Below, piece by piece: positions 6,762 through 15,631 of a stretch of 26,447 nucleotides of DNA (position 1 is its first letter; every line of letters starts with the position of its first letter). Under the pieces are notes generated by a model. The model did no database searches, had not been told where the DNA came from, and saw only the letters and a list, made by a program, of their open reading frames with translations. The position numbers and the translations under genes are program-made. Source of the DNA: JAEHDI01 sp035455185 (GTDB lineage Bacteria > Acidobacteriota > Terriglobia > Bryobacterales > Bryobacteraceae); assembly GCA_035455185.1 (NCBI GenBank), contig DATIFQ010000259.1, forward strand, positions 1 through 26,447, in the 5' to 3' direction.

Positions 6762-8411
6762 ATGCGTATCGCCCTGGGGCAGATCAACACCACTGTTGGC
6801 GACCTGGCCGGGAATGTCGACTTGATGGTTCAGGCGGCCCGCCGGGCGGCCGCCGACGGAGCGGAATTGATCGTATTCCCGGAGCTGAGCCTCACCGGCT
6901 ATCCGCCCCGAGACCTCGTGGAGAAGCCGAGCTTCCTCGAGCGCACCGAAACGCAGCTAGACCGGCTGGCGGCGGAGACAGCAGCGCTCGACATTGCGCT
7001 CGTCTGCGGCTACGTGGGCCGCTCCAACTCGACCTCCGGAAAGAACGCCACCAACAGCGCCGCTGTCCTGGAAAACGGCAGGATCGTGTTCAGGCAAGTG
7101 AAGATGCTGTTGCCCACGTATGACGTTTTCGACGAAGCGCGCTATTTCGTGCCCGCCGAACATCAGTTGCTCCTCGAGCTGCGAGGCCGAAAAATCGCGC
7201 TCACGATTTGCGAGGACGCCTGGAACGACAAGCAATTCTGGGAGCGGCGCCTGTATCGCCGGGACCCCGTCGAAGAGCTCGTCGAGCAGGGGGCGGGGGT
7301 GCTGCTCAGCATCAACGCATCCCCGTACCACATGAACAAGCGCGAGTTGCGCCGTGAGATCTTCGCGGCAACCGCCCGGCGGCACGGACTACCCCTCGTG
7401 TACGTGAATCAGGTCGGGGGCAACGATCAGCTCGTTTTCGACGGCAGCAGCTTCGCCATGGACAAGGACGCCCGGGTCATCGCCTCGGCCGCGTCGTTCG
7501 CGGAGGATCTCGTGTTCGTGGACACCATGTCCGGCGAAGGCGATCTTCACGAAAACCTCGCGGATGAGCAGGAGGCTGTTTACGAAGCGCTTGTGCTGGG
7601 CACGCGGGACTACATTCGCAAGTGCGGTTTCCGCAAGGTTTTGCTCGGGCTGAGCGGTGGCATTGATTCTTCGCTGACCGCAGTGATCGCCGCCGACGCG
7701 GTTGGTCCGGAGAACGTCATTGGCGTGGCGATGCCCGGCCCCTATTCGTCGGAGCACAGCCTGCGGGACGCACGGGCCTTAGCCGAAAGACTCGGAATTC
7801 GGTGCGACACGACATCCATCACCGGGGTCTATGACAAGTTCCTTGACGTTCTCGACCCGTTGTTCCAGGGTGCGCCGCGAGACGTGACCGAGGAGAACCT
7901 CCAGGCCCGGCTGCGGGGAGTCACGCTCATGGCTCTCTCGAACAAGCTGGGTGCGTTGGTGCTGACCACCGGCAACAAGAGTGAACTGGCGGTCGGGTAT
8001 TGCACGCTGTATGGCGACATGATCGGCGGACTTGCGGTCATCAGCGACGTGCCCAAAACGCTTGTTTACGAGTTATCGCGAGTGGCTAACTGCCGCCATC
8101 CCTGCGCGATTCCGGAGAGCGTCTTCACCAAGCCGCCGTCCGCGGAACTCCGGCCGAACCAAAAAGACTCCGATTCGCTTCCGGAGTACGCGGTCCTCGA
8201 CGTCATTCTCCGCGACTACGTAGAGGAGTACAAGACGCCGGCTTGGATCTCCGAAAACCGGGGCTTTCCTCTCGAGCTGGTGCGTGACGTGGTCAACAAG
8301 GTGGACCGGAACGAGTACAAACGGCAACAGGCCGCTCCCGGGCTGAAGGTCACCTCCAAGGCGTTCGGAATCGGGCGCCGCTTCCCAATCGCCCAAAGGT
8401 TCCTCGAATGA
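6762..8411 (+). CDS. nadE: NAD(+) synthetase, glutamine-hydrolysing
   Basis: The enzyme amidates nicotinic acid adenine dinucleotide to NAD, the last step of the pathway begun by nadA. The 549-residue protein has an N-terminal nitrilase-type glutaminase domain with the Glu41 (FPELSLTGYPP), Lys114 (RQVKMLLPTYDVFDE) and Cys150 (LTICEDAWND) triad. The C-terminal synthetase domain contains the pyrophosphate-binding SGGIDSS (298-304), TTGNKSELAVGY and PSAELRPNQKDSDSLPEY motifs. ATG 6762 is chosen because MRIALGQINTTVGD is the normal N-terminus and GAGAG lies just upstream; the frame is open further upstream into moaA, and ATG 6750 is an alternative. The stop overlaps the next start by four bases. 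Confidence 0.96.
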   Translation: MRIALGQINTTVGDLAGNVDLMVQAARRAAADGAELIVFPELSLTGYPPRDLVEKPSFLERTETQLDRLAAETAALDIALVCGYVGRSNSTSGKNATNSAAVLENGRIVFRQVKMLLPTYDVFDEARYFVPAEHQLLLELRGRKIALTICEDAWNDKQFWERRLYRRDPVEELVEQGAGVLLSINASPYHMNKRELRREIFAATARRHGLPLVYVNQVGGNDQLVFDGSSFAMDKDARVIASAASFAEDLVFVDTMSGEGDLHENLADEQEAVYEALVLGTRDYIRKCGFRKVLLGLSGGIDSSLTAVIAADAVGPENVIGVAMPGPYSSEHSLRDARALAERLGIRCDTTSITGVYDKFLDVLDPLFQGAPRDVTEENLQARLRGVTLMALSNKLGALVLTTGNKSELAVGYCTLYGDMIGGLAVISDVPKTLVYELSRVANCRHPCAIPESVFTKPPSAELRPNQKDSDSLPEYAVLDVILRDYVEEYKTPAWISENRGFPLELVRDVVNKVDRNEYKRQQAAPGLKVTSKAFGIGRRFPIAQRFLE

Positions 8412-10909
8412 GACTTGTTCTGATCACTCTGCCCGTAGCCCTGGCCGCCCTGCTCTCGTCCCAGCCCGCGCCTCGCGAACAGGTGGGTCCGCTCCCCGAT
8501 GGAGGCTTCCTGCTCAACAGCGGATGGCGCCTCTCGCCGGCGGGCAAACAGGTTGCGCTTGACACGTTCCCGATGTCGATGGCGCTCACTCCGGACGGGA
8601 AGCATCTGTTGGTGCTGAACGGCGGCTACAAACCGCCATCCATCAGCGTGATCGATACCGCGTCGGCAGCAGAAACTGGACGGACACCGGTTCCGGACGC
8701 GTGGCTCGGGCTTACATTTACGCCGAAGGGGGATCTGGTTTATATTGGCGGCGGCTCCCAAGCGGCCGTGCTCGAATTCTCGTTCGTGGAGGGCAGGCTT
8801 ACCCCGACACGAACGTTCGCGGTGGTTGCCGAAGACAAGCGGACCCACCAGGACTTCATCGGCGACGTGGCCCTGAGTCCGGACGGACGCCTGCTCTACG
8901 CCGCGGATTTGTATCGAGATTCAGTCGTCGTCATCAACCCTCAGTCCGGCATCGTCATCGAACGGATCAAAACGGGCCGCCGGCCCTATCGGATTTTGTT
9001 CCACCCAGACGGCAAGTCCTTCTTTGTCTCGAGCTGGACCGACGGCTCCGTCTACCATCACGAATCGGAAAAGGGAACCCTGCTGGGGCGCGTCCGGATC
9101 GCATCGCACCCAACCGACATGGTCTGGCGGCCAGGCAGGCCGGAGGCGTCCGAACAGGACGAGGCCGCGCCGCCGTACGTCGCTCGGGTGTTCGTAGCGG
9201 CCGCCAACACAAACAGCGTGTACGTCATCGGCGTTTCGGAAGGGAAGGACCTTCAGGTGGTTGAGTCAATCAATGTCTCCCTGACGCCACGCCAACCCGC
9301 CGGAATGACGCCGAGCGCCTTGGCGCTCAGCAAGGACGGAAAACGTCTCTTCGTGGCATGTTCGGATGCGAATGCCGTCGCGGTGGTTGATGTCTCGGAA
9401 CCCCGCAGCAGGGTGTTGGGATTCGTCCCTACCGGCTGGTACCCAACCACGGTTCGCGCGCTCGCGGATGGCCGACTCGTCATCCTGAACGGCAAGGGGC
9501 TTCGCTCGTACCCGAATCCTCGGGGACCGAACCCGCTGGCAAGACCCGAGGCTGCACACCTCGGTCCGGTTAGACCCGAGCAGGTCCAGTACGTCGGTCA
9601 CCTGCAAACCGGGACCGCCTCGTTTGTCGACCCCTTCGATGACGAGCGACTCGAGGCACACACGCGGACCGTTCTTTCCAATTCCCCTTATCGCGACTCG
9701 AAGCTCGATGACGCCGGCACTGGAAAGGACAACCCTATCCCCGCATTTCCCGGCGGAACCACGCCGATCGAGCATGTGATCTACATCGTCAAAGAGAACC
9801 GGACGTACGACCAGGTGCTCGGCGATCTGAAGCAGGGCAACGGAGACCCCTCACTGGTTTTGTTCGGCGAGGACGTCACGCCAAATCATCACAAGCTTGC
9901 GCGTGAGTTCGTGCTGCTCGACAACTTCTATGTGAATTCGGACGTCAGCGCCGACGGCCACAACTGGACCACCGCCGCCATCGCCCCCGATTACGTGCAG
10001 AAGCTCTGGCCCAACAGTTACGCCAAACGCCGCCGGCACTATGACTACGAAGGGCAGGAGGCCGCTGCCGCGCCGCCCGCCGGTTACCTTTGGACCAACG
10101 CGGCCGGCGCGGAGATTCCCATGCGGAATTACGGCTACTTCGTCTCCAACCGGCCGAAGCCCGGCGCGGACGGAATCCAGGTGGACGCGGTGCGCGACCC
10201 GGTTCTCAGGCGCGTCACCAACCTCCACTATCGTGGGTTCGACCTGGACTACCCCGACGTGGAACGAGCCAAAGTCTTTCTCCGAGACCTGGCTGATTTT
10301 GAGAAGGCGGGCGCAATGCCGCGCTTGCTGCTGCTGCGTCTCGGCAACGACCACACCTCCGGCGCCTCACCCGGCAAGCTTGCCCCAAAATCTGCGGTCG
10401 CCGACAACGACTACGCGCTTGGCATGATCGTCGAGGCCGTGACGAAGAGTTCGTTCTGGCCGAAGACGGCGATCTTCGTACTGCAGGACGACGCCCAAAA
10501 CGGCGCCGACCATGTCGACTCCCACCGCTCGCCGGCGTTCGTAATTTCGCCCTTCGCCAAGCGTGGCATCGTGGACGGCACGATGTACAACACCACCTCG
10601 ATGCTTCGGACGATCGAACTGATTCTCGGCCTCCAGCCGATGACTCATTTCGACGCCGGTGCGCGGCCGATGTCGGCGATGTTCCAGACCACTCCCAATC
10701 TCAAACCCTACTCCGCTGAGTCCCCGAGGATCCCGCTAAACGAGCGCAATCCGGCCGTGTCGCCCGCCGCCGCCCGCTCCGCGCGCCTCGATTTCAGCGA
10801 GGAGGATCGCATCGACGACGACGAGTTGAACGAGATCCTCTGGGTGGCTGTTCGCGGTTCTGAAGGAGCGCCTCCTCCCGCGCCGGTGCGTAGCTTTTTC
10901 TCCCGGTGA
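8408..10909 (+). CDS. Exported YncE-type beta-propeller fused to a phosphoesterase domain
   Basis: The 833-residue protein starts in an ATGA overlap with nadE. A signal peptide (about residues 1-20) is followed by a seven-bladed-propeller-like region to about residue 400, with recurring LTPDGKHLLV, LSPDGRLLYAAD, FHPDGKSFFVS and LSKDGKRLFVA blades. The C-terminal domain, from IEHVIYIVKENRTYDQ at residue 454, belongs to the phosphoesterase family of phospholipase C and acid phosphatases. KENRTYD corresponds to the ENRSFD metal and catalytic motif; NDHTSG and DDAQNGADHVDSHRSPAFVISPFA carry further metal-binding positions. Such fusions are common in Acidobacteriota, with unknown substrate. The product is predicted periplasmic or secreted, so its coupling to cytoplasmic NAD synthetase is unexplained. 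Confidence 0.88.
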   Translation: MRLVLITLPVALAALLSSQPAPREQVGPLPDGGFLLNSGWRLSPAGKQVALDTFPMSMALTPDGKHLLVLNGGYKPPSISVIDTASAAETGRTPVPDAWLGLTFTPKGDLVYIGGGSQAAVLEFSFVEGRLTPTRTFAVVAEDKRTHQDFIGDVALSPDGRLLYAADLYRDSVVVINPQSGIVIERIKTGRRPYRILFHPDGKSFFVSSWTDGSVYHHESEKGTLLGRVRIASHPTDMVWRPGRPEASEQDEAAPPYVARVFVAAANTNSVYVIGVSEGKDLQVVESINVSLTPRQPAGMTPSALALSKDGKRLFVACSDANAVAVVDVSEPRSRVLGFVPTGWYPTTVRALADGRLVILNGKGLRSYPNPRGPNPLARPEAAHLGPVRPEQVQYVGHLQTGTASFVDPFDDERLEAHTRTVLSNSPYRDSKLDDAGTGKDNPIPAFPGGTTPIEHVIYIVKENRTYDQVLGDLKQGNGDPSLVLFGEDVTPNHHKLAREFVLLDNFYVNSDVSADGHNWTTAAIAPDYVQKLWPNSYAKRRRHYDYEGQEAAAAPPAGYLWTNAAGAEIPMRNYGYFVSNRPKPGADGIQVDAVRDPVLRRVTNLHYRGFDLDYPDVERAKVFLRDLADFEKAGAMPRLLLLRLGNDHTSGASPGKLAPKSAVADNDYALGMIVEAVTKSSFWPKTAIFVLQDDAQNGADHVDSHRSPAFVISPFAKRGIVDGTMYNTTSMLRTIELILGLQPMTHFDAGARPMSAMFQTTPNLKPYSAESPRIPLNERNPAVSPAAARSARLDFSEEDRIDDDELNEILWVAVRGSEGAPPPAPVRSFFSR

Positions 10910-10914
10910 GCCCG

Positions 10915-13056
10915 ATGCCAAGAATCTATCTGTGCTTCTTGTGGCACATGCACCAGCCGTTCTACAAGGACTTGTTCTCGCAAGAGTACAGGCTGCCGTG
11001 GACCCGGCTGCATGCCCTGAAAGACTACTTCGGCATGGTGGACGTTCTCCGTGATTTCCCGGAAGTGAAGCAAACCTTTAACCTCGTTCCGTCGTTATTG
11101 CTGCAAGTCGAGGAATACGCGTCTGGAGAAGCGGCCGACCCGTTTCTTCGATGCGCGCTGAAGCCGGCTGAGGCTCTTACCGACGCCGAGCAGGAGTTTA
11201 TCCTCCGCTATTTCTTTCAGGCAAACCCTTCGCGGTTGATCTATCGCTTCAAACGATACGGTGAGTTGTACGATGCGTGGCTGGCTTCGGACCGCGACGT
11301 GAAGCGCGCCCGGCGGTTCTTCAGCTCCCAGGCGTTCCGTGATCTGCAAGTGCTTTCGCAGCTTGCCTGGTTTGACGAGAAGTTTCTCGAGCACGACTCC
11401 ACTGTCGCGGAACTGGTGCGGAAAGGCCGCGACTACACGCTGGACGACCAGGAGTTGATGGGCCGGAAGCAGACCGAGATTCTCGGCAAGGTACTTCCGG
11501 TCTATCGGGAATTCGCATCCAAGGGTCAGATTGAAATCTCGACCACGCCTTTCTACCACCCAATCCTGCCCCTGCTATGCGACTCGGACATCGCCGGGGA
11601 AGCCCATCCTCACGTGCCGCTTCCGTCCCGTTTCCGCTATCCGCAGGATGCACGCATGCAACTGGAGCGGTCCAGGCAATTCATCCGCGACCGCTTCCGC
11701 CGCTATCCGCGGGGGCTGTGGCCGTCGGAAGGGTCCGTCTCCGACGAAGTCTTTCAAATCGCCTCCGAGCTTGGATTCACCTGGGCCGCGACCGACAACG
11801 GCGTTCTGGCGCGGACCCTCGGAGACAGCCCCGGTGTCGAAGGCACGTATCGCCCCTACCTGTGGCGCCAGGGCAAGCGCGAGATCCACGTGATTTTTCG
11901 CGATCACTTCCTGAGCGATCTGGTTGGTTTTGTCTATTCGCGCATGGGGCCGGGAGAAGCCGCCGCGGATCTCCTTCAACGCATCCGGGAAAATTGCCGG
12001 GGGATTCTGAACAGTGGGCGGGACGCGCTGGTTCCAGTCATCTTGGATGGCGAGAACGCCTGGGAATACTACGAGCGCAACGGAAGGCCCTTCCTTCGCG
12101 AGCTTTACCGCCGGATCATGGAGGACCGGCAGATCCGCGCGGTGACAATCCACGAGGCCCTCAAGCTGATCGAACCCCAGCCCATCGACCGGATTTCCCC
12201 CGGCTCGTGGATCAACGCGAATTTCGACGTGTGGATCGGAGCGGAAGAGGACAACACCGCGTGGGAATACCTCTTGCGCGCACGGCAGACGTACGATAGG
12301 GTCGCGTCGGGCTCGCATGGAGACGCACCTTGGGACGGCGCCCGGCTCAAGCTTGCCGAAGAGGAGTTGTTGATCGCCGAGGGCAGTGACTGGTGCTGGT
12401 GGTACGGTCCAGAGCACGATTCAGCGAACCGGCCCGAATTCGACCAGCTCTATCGAGACCACTTGGCCAACGCCTATCGGGCGCTCGGGCAGGCGCCGCC
12501 GGAGGAACTTTCGCGGACGATCCTCAAGGTGGCCGAAGCGGTATACCACCACCCGCCAACGGGCCCGGTCCGCGCGGCGATCGACGGAGAAGAGACGTCC
12601 TTTTTTGAGTGGCTCGGCGCCGGGGTGTATCGGGTGGATTCGCGGTCAGGTGCCATGCACGGGCACCGGTTCCTCATCCGCGAGCTTCATTACGGGAGCG
12701 ATGGGCCGAATTTCTACATGCGCCTGGACTTGGAGCCGGTGTCGCTCGAAGGCATGGAGGCTCGGATTAACATCCGGCCATGGACTGGCGACTCTCCGGC
12801 TAGTTGCATGCGGTTGCGTTTTGAGCAGGGCACCGCCGTCACTGTCGAACAGCAGTTCGCCGCTGGGGGGGAGGCGGAGGTAGCGTTTCACCGGGTACTT
12901 GAAATTCGAATCCCCCTGATGGCCGCCAGCCTCGTCCAGGGTCAGCCCGTTGCATTGCAGGTATCCATCTGGGAGGACAGCCTGCCGCTCGACGCCGTTC
13001 CGCACCAGGGCTGGCTTGAGTGCTCGACAGCCGAGCCGACCGACTGGCCTGTCTGA
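10915..13056 (+). CDS. Glycoside hydrolase family 57 protein (alpha-amylase/glucanotransferase type)
   Basis: GH57 enzymes cut, transfer or branch alpha-1,4-glucans with a retaining mechanism. All diagnostic regions are visible: HMHQP (His13-Gln-Pro), STTPFYHPILPLLCD, GLWPSEGSV with the likely nucleophile Glu272, and LDGENAWEYY with the likely acid Asp378. The 713-residue length includes a C-terminal beta-rich extension after about residue 530 (HGHRFLIRELHYGSDGPNFYMRLDL). No signal peptide is present, so it should act on cytoplasmic glycogen or maltodextrin. ATG 10915 is preferred; GTG 10906 would overlap the upstream stop as GTGA and is also possible. Sequence alone does not separate amylase, glucanotransferase and branching activities. 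Confidence 0.92.
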   Translation: MPRIYLCFLWHMHQPFYKDLFSQEYRLPWTRLHALKDYFGMVDVLRDFPEVKQTFNLVPSLLLQVEEYASGEAADPFLRCALKPAEALTDAEQEFILRYFFQANPSRLIYRFKRYGELYDAWLASDRDVKRARRFFSSQAFRDLQVLSQLAWFDEKFLEHDSTVAELVRKGRDYTLDDQELMGRKQTEILGKVLPVYREFASKGQIEISTTPFYHPILPLLCDSDIAGEAHPHVPLPSRFRYPQDARMQLERSRQFIRDRFRRYPRGLWPSEGSVSDEVFQIASELGFTWAATDNGVLARTLGDSPGVEGTYRPYLWRQGKREIHVIFRDHFLSDLVGFVYSRMGPGEAAADLLQRIRENCRGILNSGRDALVPVILDGENAWEYYERNGRPFLRELYRRIMEDRQIRAVTIHEALKLIEPQPIDRISPGSWINANFDVWIGAEEDNTAWEYLLRARQTYDRVASGSHGDAPWDGARLKLAEEELLIAEGSDWCWWYGPEHDSANRPEFDQLYRDHLANAYRALGQAPPEELSRTILKVAEAVYHHPPTGPVRAAIDGEETSFFEWLGAGVYRVDSRSGAMHGHRFLIRELHYGSDGPNFYMRLDLEPVSLEGMEARINIRPWTGDSPASCMRLRFEQGTAVTVEQQFAAGGEAEVAFHRVLEIRIPLMAASLVQGQPVALQVSIWEDSLPLDAVPHQGWLECSTAEPTDWPV

Positions 13057-13105
13057 GCGCACCCTCTGCCGGCCTCGATCGCACCGGCCATCACTCCACC
13101 AGAGG

Positions 13106-13125
13106 GAGAATCCTGATAGATTCTC
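13106..13125. promoter_or_regulatory. Palindrome overlapping the extended -10 of the lipoprotein gene
   Basis: Perfect 7-base arms GAGAATC and GATTCTC are separated by six bases. The element contains the extended -10-like TG-A-TAGATT (13114-13122), which ends 12 bases before the ATG at 13135. Its position suits an operator that would block the promoter. It lacks a T-run, so it is a poor terminator for the GH57 gene. A second short inverted repeat (GCCGG 13068-13072, CCGGC 13084-13088) lies in the same 78-base gap. Confidence 0.45.
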
Positions 13126-13134
13126 TGGTGTCCT

Positions 13135-14997
13135 ATGGTGTCAACCAATCGCATTTCTCAGTGCCCGCTCGATTTCTCGCGAATGCTCCTTTCGTGCGGA
13201 CTGACGGTCACCGTGGCACTCGCGGTACTGGTCGGTTGCGGTCCGCTGACGAAGAAAGCCGAGGTTGGCGGCGAACTCAAGCAGTGGCACAAAGTCACAT
13301 TGACGTTTGACGGACCGCGGACGGCCGAAGATGCCACGCCGAATCCGTTCCGAAACTACCGGCTCAATGTGACGTTCACGCACGGACAAACAGGAACGTC
13401 CGTCACCGTTCCCGGCTATTACGCCGCTGACGGTCACGCAGCGGAAAGCTCGGCGACATCGGGCGGCAAGTGGCGGGTTCACTTCCGGCCCGGGCAGCAG
13501 GGAGAGTGGAGTTACCTGGCGTCGTTCCGAACCGGGCAAGACGTCGCCATCGATCCGGATGCCAACGCGGGACAACCGGCGGCGTTCGACGGCGCCACGG
13601 GTACTTTCGTCATCAGTGCAACGGATAAGACCGGCGTGGACCTCCGGGCGAAGGGGTTGCTCCAGTACGCCGGCGGCCACCACCTTCGCTTCGCGGGCAA
13701 CGGAGAGTATTTTCTCAAAGGTGGCGCCGACAGCCCGGAGAACTTTCTCGCGTATGCCGAGTTCGACGGAACATACGACGCCGACGCCGACTCGGGGAGT
13801 TACAAGAAGGTCGGTCCGTTCATTCACCGCTACGAGCCGCACATCCGCGACTGGCGTGATGGAGACCCTACGTGGAAAGGCGGCAAGGGTAAAGGCATCG
13901 TCGGCGCATTGAACTATTTGGCGGAACAAGGCGTCAATAGCGTCTACTTCCTCACCTATAACATCGACGGCGGCGACGGCCGGGACACGTGGATGTGGAC
14001 CGGCCCGAACGTCCGCGACCGGTTCGACGCCAGCCGGCTCGACCAATGGGAGATCGTCTTTGACCACATGGACCGGAAGGGCATCATGCTCCACGTGGTC
14101 ACACAGGAAACGGAAAACGACAGGGCCCTCGGCGGCGGGCCCGGTCTGAATCCCATCCGAAAGCTCTACTATCGCGAGCTGTGCGCGCGCTACTCCCATC
14201 ATCCGGCGCTTGTCTGGAATCTGGGGGAAGAGAACAACACCAGTGATCGGGATCGCAAGGAGGTCGCGGCGTACATCCGCTCGCTCGACGCGTGGCGGCA
14301 TCCGATCACGGTTCACACGCACGCGGGCCAGGCGCTGAAGTTCTACAATGGGCTGCTCGGCGACGGGGACTTCGAGGCGACGTCAATCCAGGGTGCATTG
14401 AAGGACTACAACCGTGACGCAATCGTCCTTCGCAAACGTTCGGCCGAAGCCGGACGGAAATGGGTGATCTTCGGCGACGAGCAGAACCCGGCGGATCGCG
14501 GTGTTCTTCCGGACTTCGCCGATCCCGATCACAACGAACCGCGCATCCAGGCTCTCTGGGGAAACCTGATGGGTGGCGGCAGCGGTGTGGAGTGGTACTT
14601 CGGATTCGCGTTTCCCCACATGGACATCAACTGCGAGGATTTCCGTTCCCGCGAGCGGATGTGGAGCCAGACCCGCTATGCGCTCGAGTTCTTCCGGAAG
14701 CACCTGCCGTTTTGGGAGATGGAACCGGACAACAGCCTCGCGTCCGGCGCCAAAGACGCTCGGGTTCTCGCCGGAGGAGACGCCATTTACGCCGTCCAGT
14801 TGACTGCTGGCGGTAACGCAGCGTTGAAACTCGGCTCCGGGACCTACACTGTCCGCTGGTACGATCCGCGTGCGGGAGGCGAACTTCAAGCCGGCACCGT
14901 TGATACCATCCGGGGGCCGGGCGTGAAGTCCATCGGCCGCCCGCCCTCGAATGCCCTCCGGGACTGGATCGCACTCGTAAAACGAGCCGCGGACTGA
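13135..14997 (+). CDS. Lipoprotein with DUF5060-type domain and TIM-barrel glycosidase-like core
   Basis: The 620-residue product has an N-terminal signal with arginines at 6 and 16, a hydrophobic core and a lipobox LVGC (Cys35), so it should be lipidated outside the cytoplasm. A start at ATG 13183 would remove the positive charges and is less likely. Residues about 47-125 form the beta-sandwich seen in DUF5060 proteins (KVTLTFDGPRT to GQQGEWSYLASF). The centre (about 180-530) looks like a clan GH-A-type barrel: FLKGGADSPENFLAY, VWNLGEENNTSD with Glu365/366 as acid candidates, and VIFGDEQN with Glu449 as nucleophile candidate. The C-terminal 80 residues form another beta domain (YTVRWYDPRAGG). 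The likely role is hydrolysis of an extracellular glycan; substrate unknown. Confidence 0.72.
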   Translation: MVSTNRISQCPLDFSRMLLSCGLTVTVALAVLVGCGPLTKKAEVGGELKQWHKVTLTFDGPRTAEDATPNPFRNYRLNVTFTHGQTGTSVTVPGYYAADGHAAESSATSGGKWRVHFRPGQQGEWSYLASFRTGQDVAIDPDANAGQPAAFDGATGTFVISATDKTGVDLRAKGLLQYAGGHHLRFAGNGEYFLKGGADSPENFLAYAEFDGTYDADADSGSYKKVGPFIHRYEPHIRDWRDGDPTWKGGKGKGIVGALNYLAEQGVNSVYFLTYNIDGGDGRDTWMWTGPNVRDRFDASRLDQWEIVFDHMDRKGIMLHVVTQETENDRALGGGPGLNPIRKLYYRELCARYSHHPALVWNLGEENNTSDRDRKEVAAYIRSLDAWRHPITVHTHAGQALKFYNGLLGDGDFEATSIQGALKDYNRDAIVLRKRSAEAGRKWVIFGDEQNPADRGVLPDFADPDHNEPRIQALWGNLMGGGSGVEWYFGFAFPHMDINCEDFRSRERMWSQTRYALEFFRKHLPFWEMEPDNSLASGAKDARVLAGGDAIYAVQLTAGGNAALKLGSGTYTVRWYDPRAGGELQAGTVDTIRGPGVKSIGRPPSNALRDWIALVKRAAD

Positions 14998-15017
14998 CGC
15001 GAAATCGCGCGTAGCGC

Positions 15018-15026
15018 TGGTAACAT
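15018..15026 (+). promoter_or_regulatory. Extended -10-like element before the RmlC-like gene
   Basis: TG-G-TAACAT ends seven bases before the ATG at 15034, and no Shine-Dalgarno sequence lies between. If used, the transcript would begin at or next to the start codon. No good -35 is seen. Confidence 0.35.
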
Positions 15027-15033
15027 AAGCTCT

Positions 15034-15594
15034 ATGACCCGCAAAGTCGCCGCCGGCGGAGGCCTCGAGTTGGTCCTCCCGCAGTGCGAAAAGGGAATCG
15101 GCGCCATCGTTCGGAAGGCAGATTCGCCGGACCTGATCTCCGGTGTCCGCGTTGTTTCGCATAACCTCTGGCCGGATGACCGCGGTTACTTCATGGAGAT
15201 TCTCCGCGTTGGCCACGGGCTCCCGGCCGGTTTCCCCCCGGCGGAAACGCAGGTTTCGCTCGCCCTCGGATATCCCGGGACTGTCAAGGCGTTCCACTAT
15301 CATTTGCACCAGACCGATTGTTGGGCGCCGGCTGCCGGCATGTTCCAGGTGGCGCTCGTCGATTTACGGAAGGGTTCGCCGACATTCGGAGTGCGCAACA
15401 CTTTGTATGCGGGCTCGCTCTGGCCGGTGCAGATTCTGATTCCGCCCGGCGTGGGCCACGGCTATAAGATCATCGGCGTCGATCCGGGCGTCCTGGTCTA
15501 CGTGACCGACCACTTTTACAATCCCGACGATGAGGGCAGGATCCCGTATAACGACCCTGCGATTCACTACGACTGGGAAACACAGCATAAGTAG
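15034..15594 (+). CDS. RmlC-like cupin, dTDP-4-dehydrorhamnose 3,5-epimerase family
   Basis: The 186-residue length and motif order match the RmlC family, which epimerises dTDP-4-keto-6-deoxyhexoses for rhamnose and related sugars. Visible are GVRVVSHNLWPDDRGYFMEI, GTVKAFHYHLHQTDCW (the position of the usual RGLHYQ), VDLRKGSPTFG, LIPPGVGHGY and DEGRIPYNDPAIHYDW. The active-site histidine (FHY) and the Asp of the NDP motif are kept. The second strand is the HxHxxQTDxW version and lacks the canonical lysine-bearing QGKLV segment, so it is a divergent subgroup whose sugar may not be rhamnose. It faces the polysaccharide cluster convergently with 37 bases between stops. No other rml genes are present. 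Confidence 0.78.
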   Translation: MTRKVAAGGGLELVLPQCEKGIGAIVRKADSPDLISGVRVVSHNLWPDDRGYFMEILRVGHGLPAGFPPAETQVSLALGYPGTVKAFHYHLHQTDCWAPAAGMFQVALVDLRKGSPTFGVRNTLYAGSLWPVQILIPPGVGHGYKIIGVDPGVLVYVTDHFYNPDDEGRIPYNDPAIHYDWETQHK

Positions 15595-15631
15595 ATCTTT
15601 CGGCGCTTCAGCCGGCAATTCGCGGTCCTGT

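Noticed and set aside
11575..12417. 280-codon - strand frame opposite the GH57 gene
   Set aside because: It lies over the catalytic regions of GH57, has no promoter or ribosome site of its own, and no family resemblance.
13141..14322. 393-codon open frame on the - strand opposite the DUF5060 lipoprotein
   Set aside because: The + strand frame has a signal peptide, lipobox and family motifs; the antisense frame has no recognisable motif and is typical of high-GC shadow frames.
15595..15631. CGGC/GCCG hairpin between convergent RmlC-like and PTPS-related genes as a bidirectional terminator
   Set aside because: Four-base stem without T-runs; expected by chance in this base composition.
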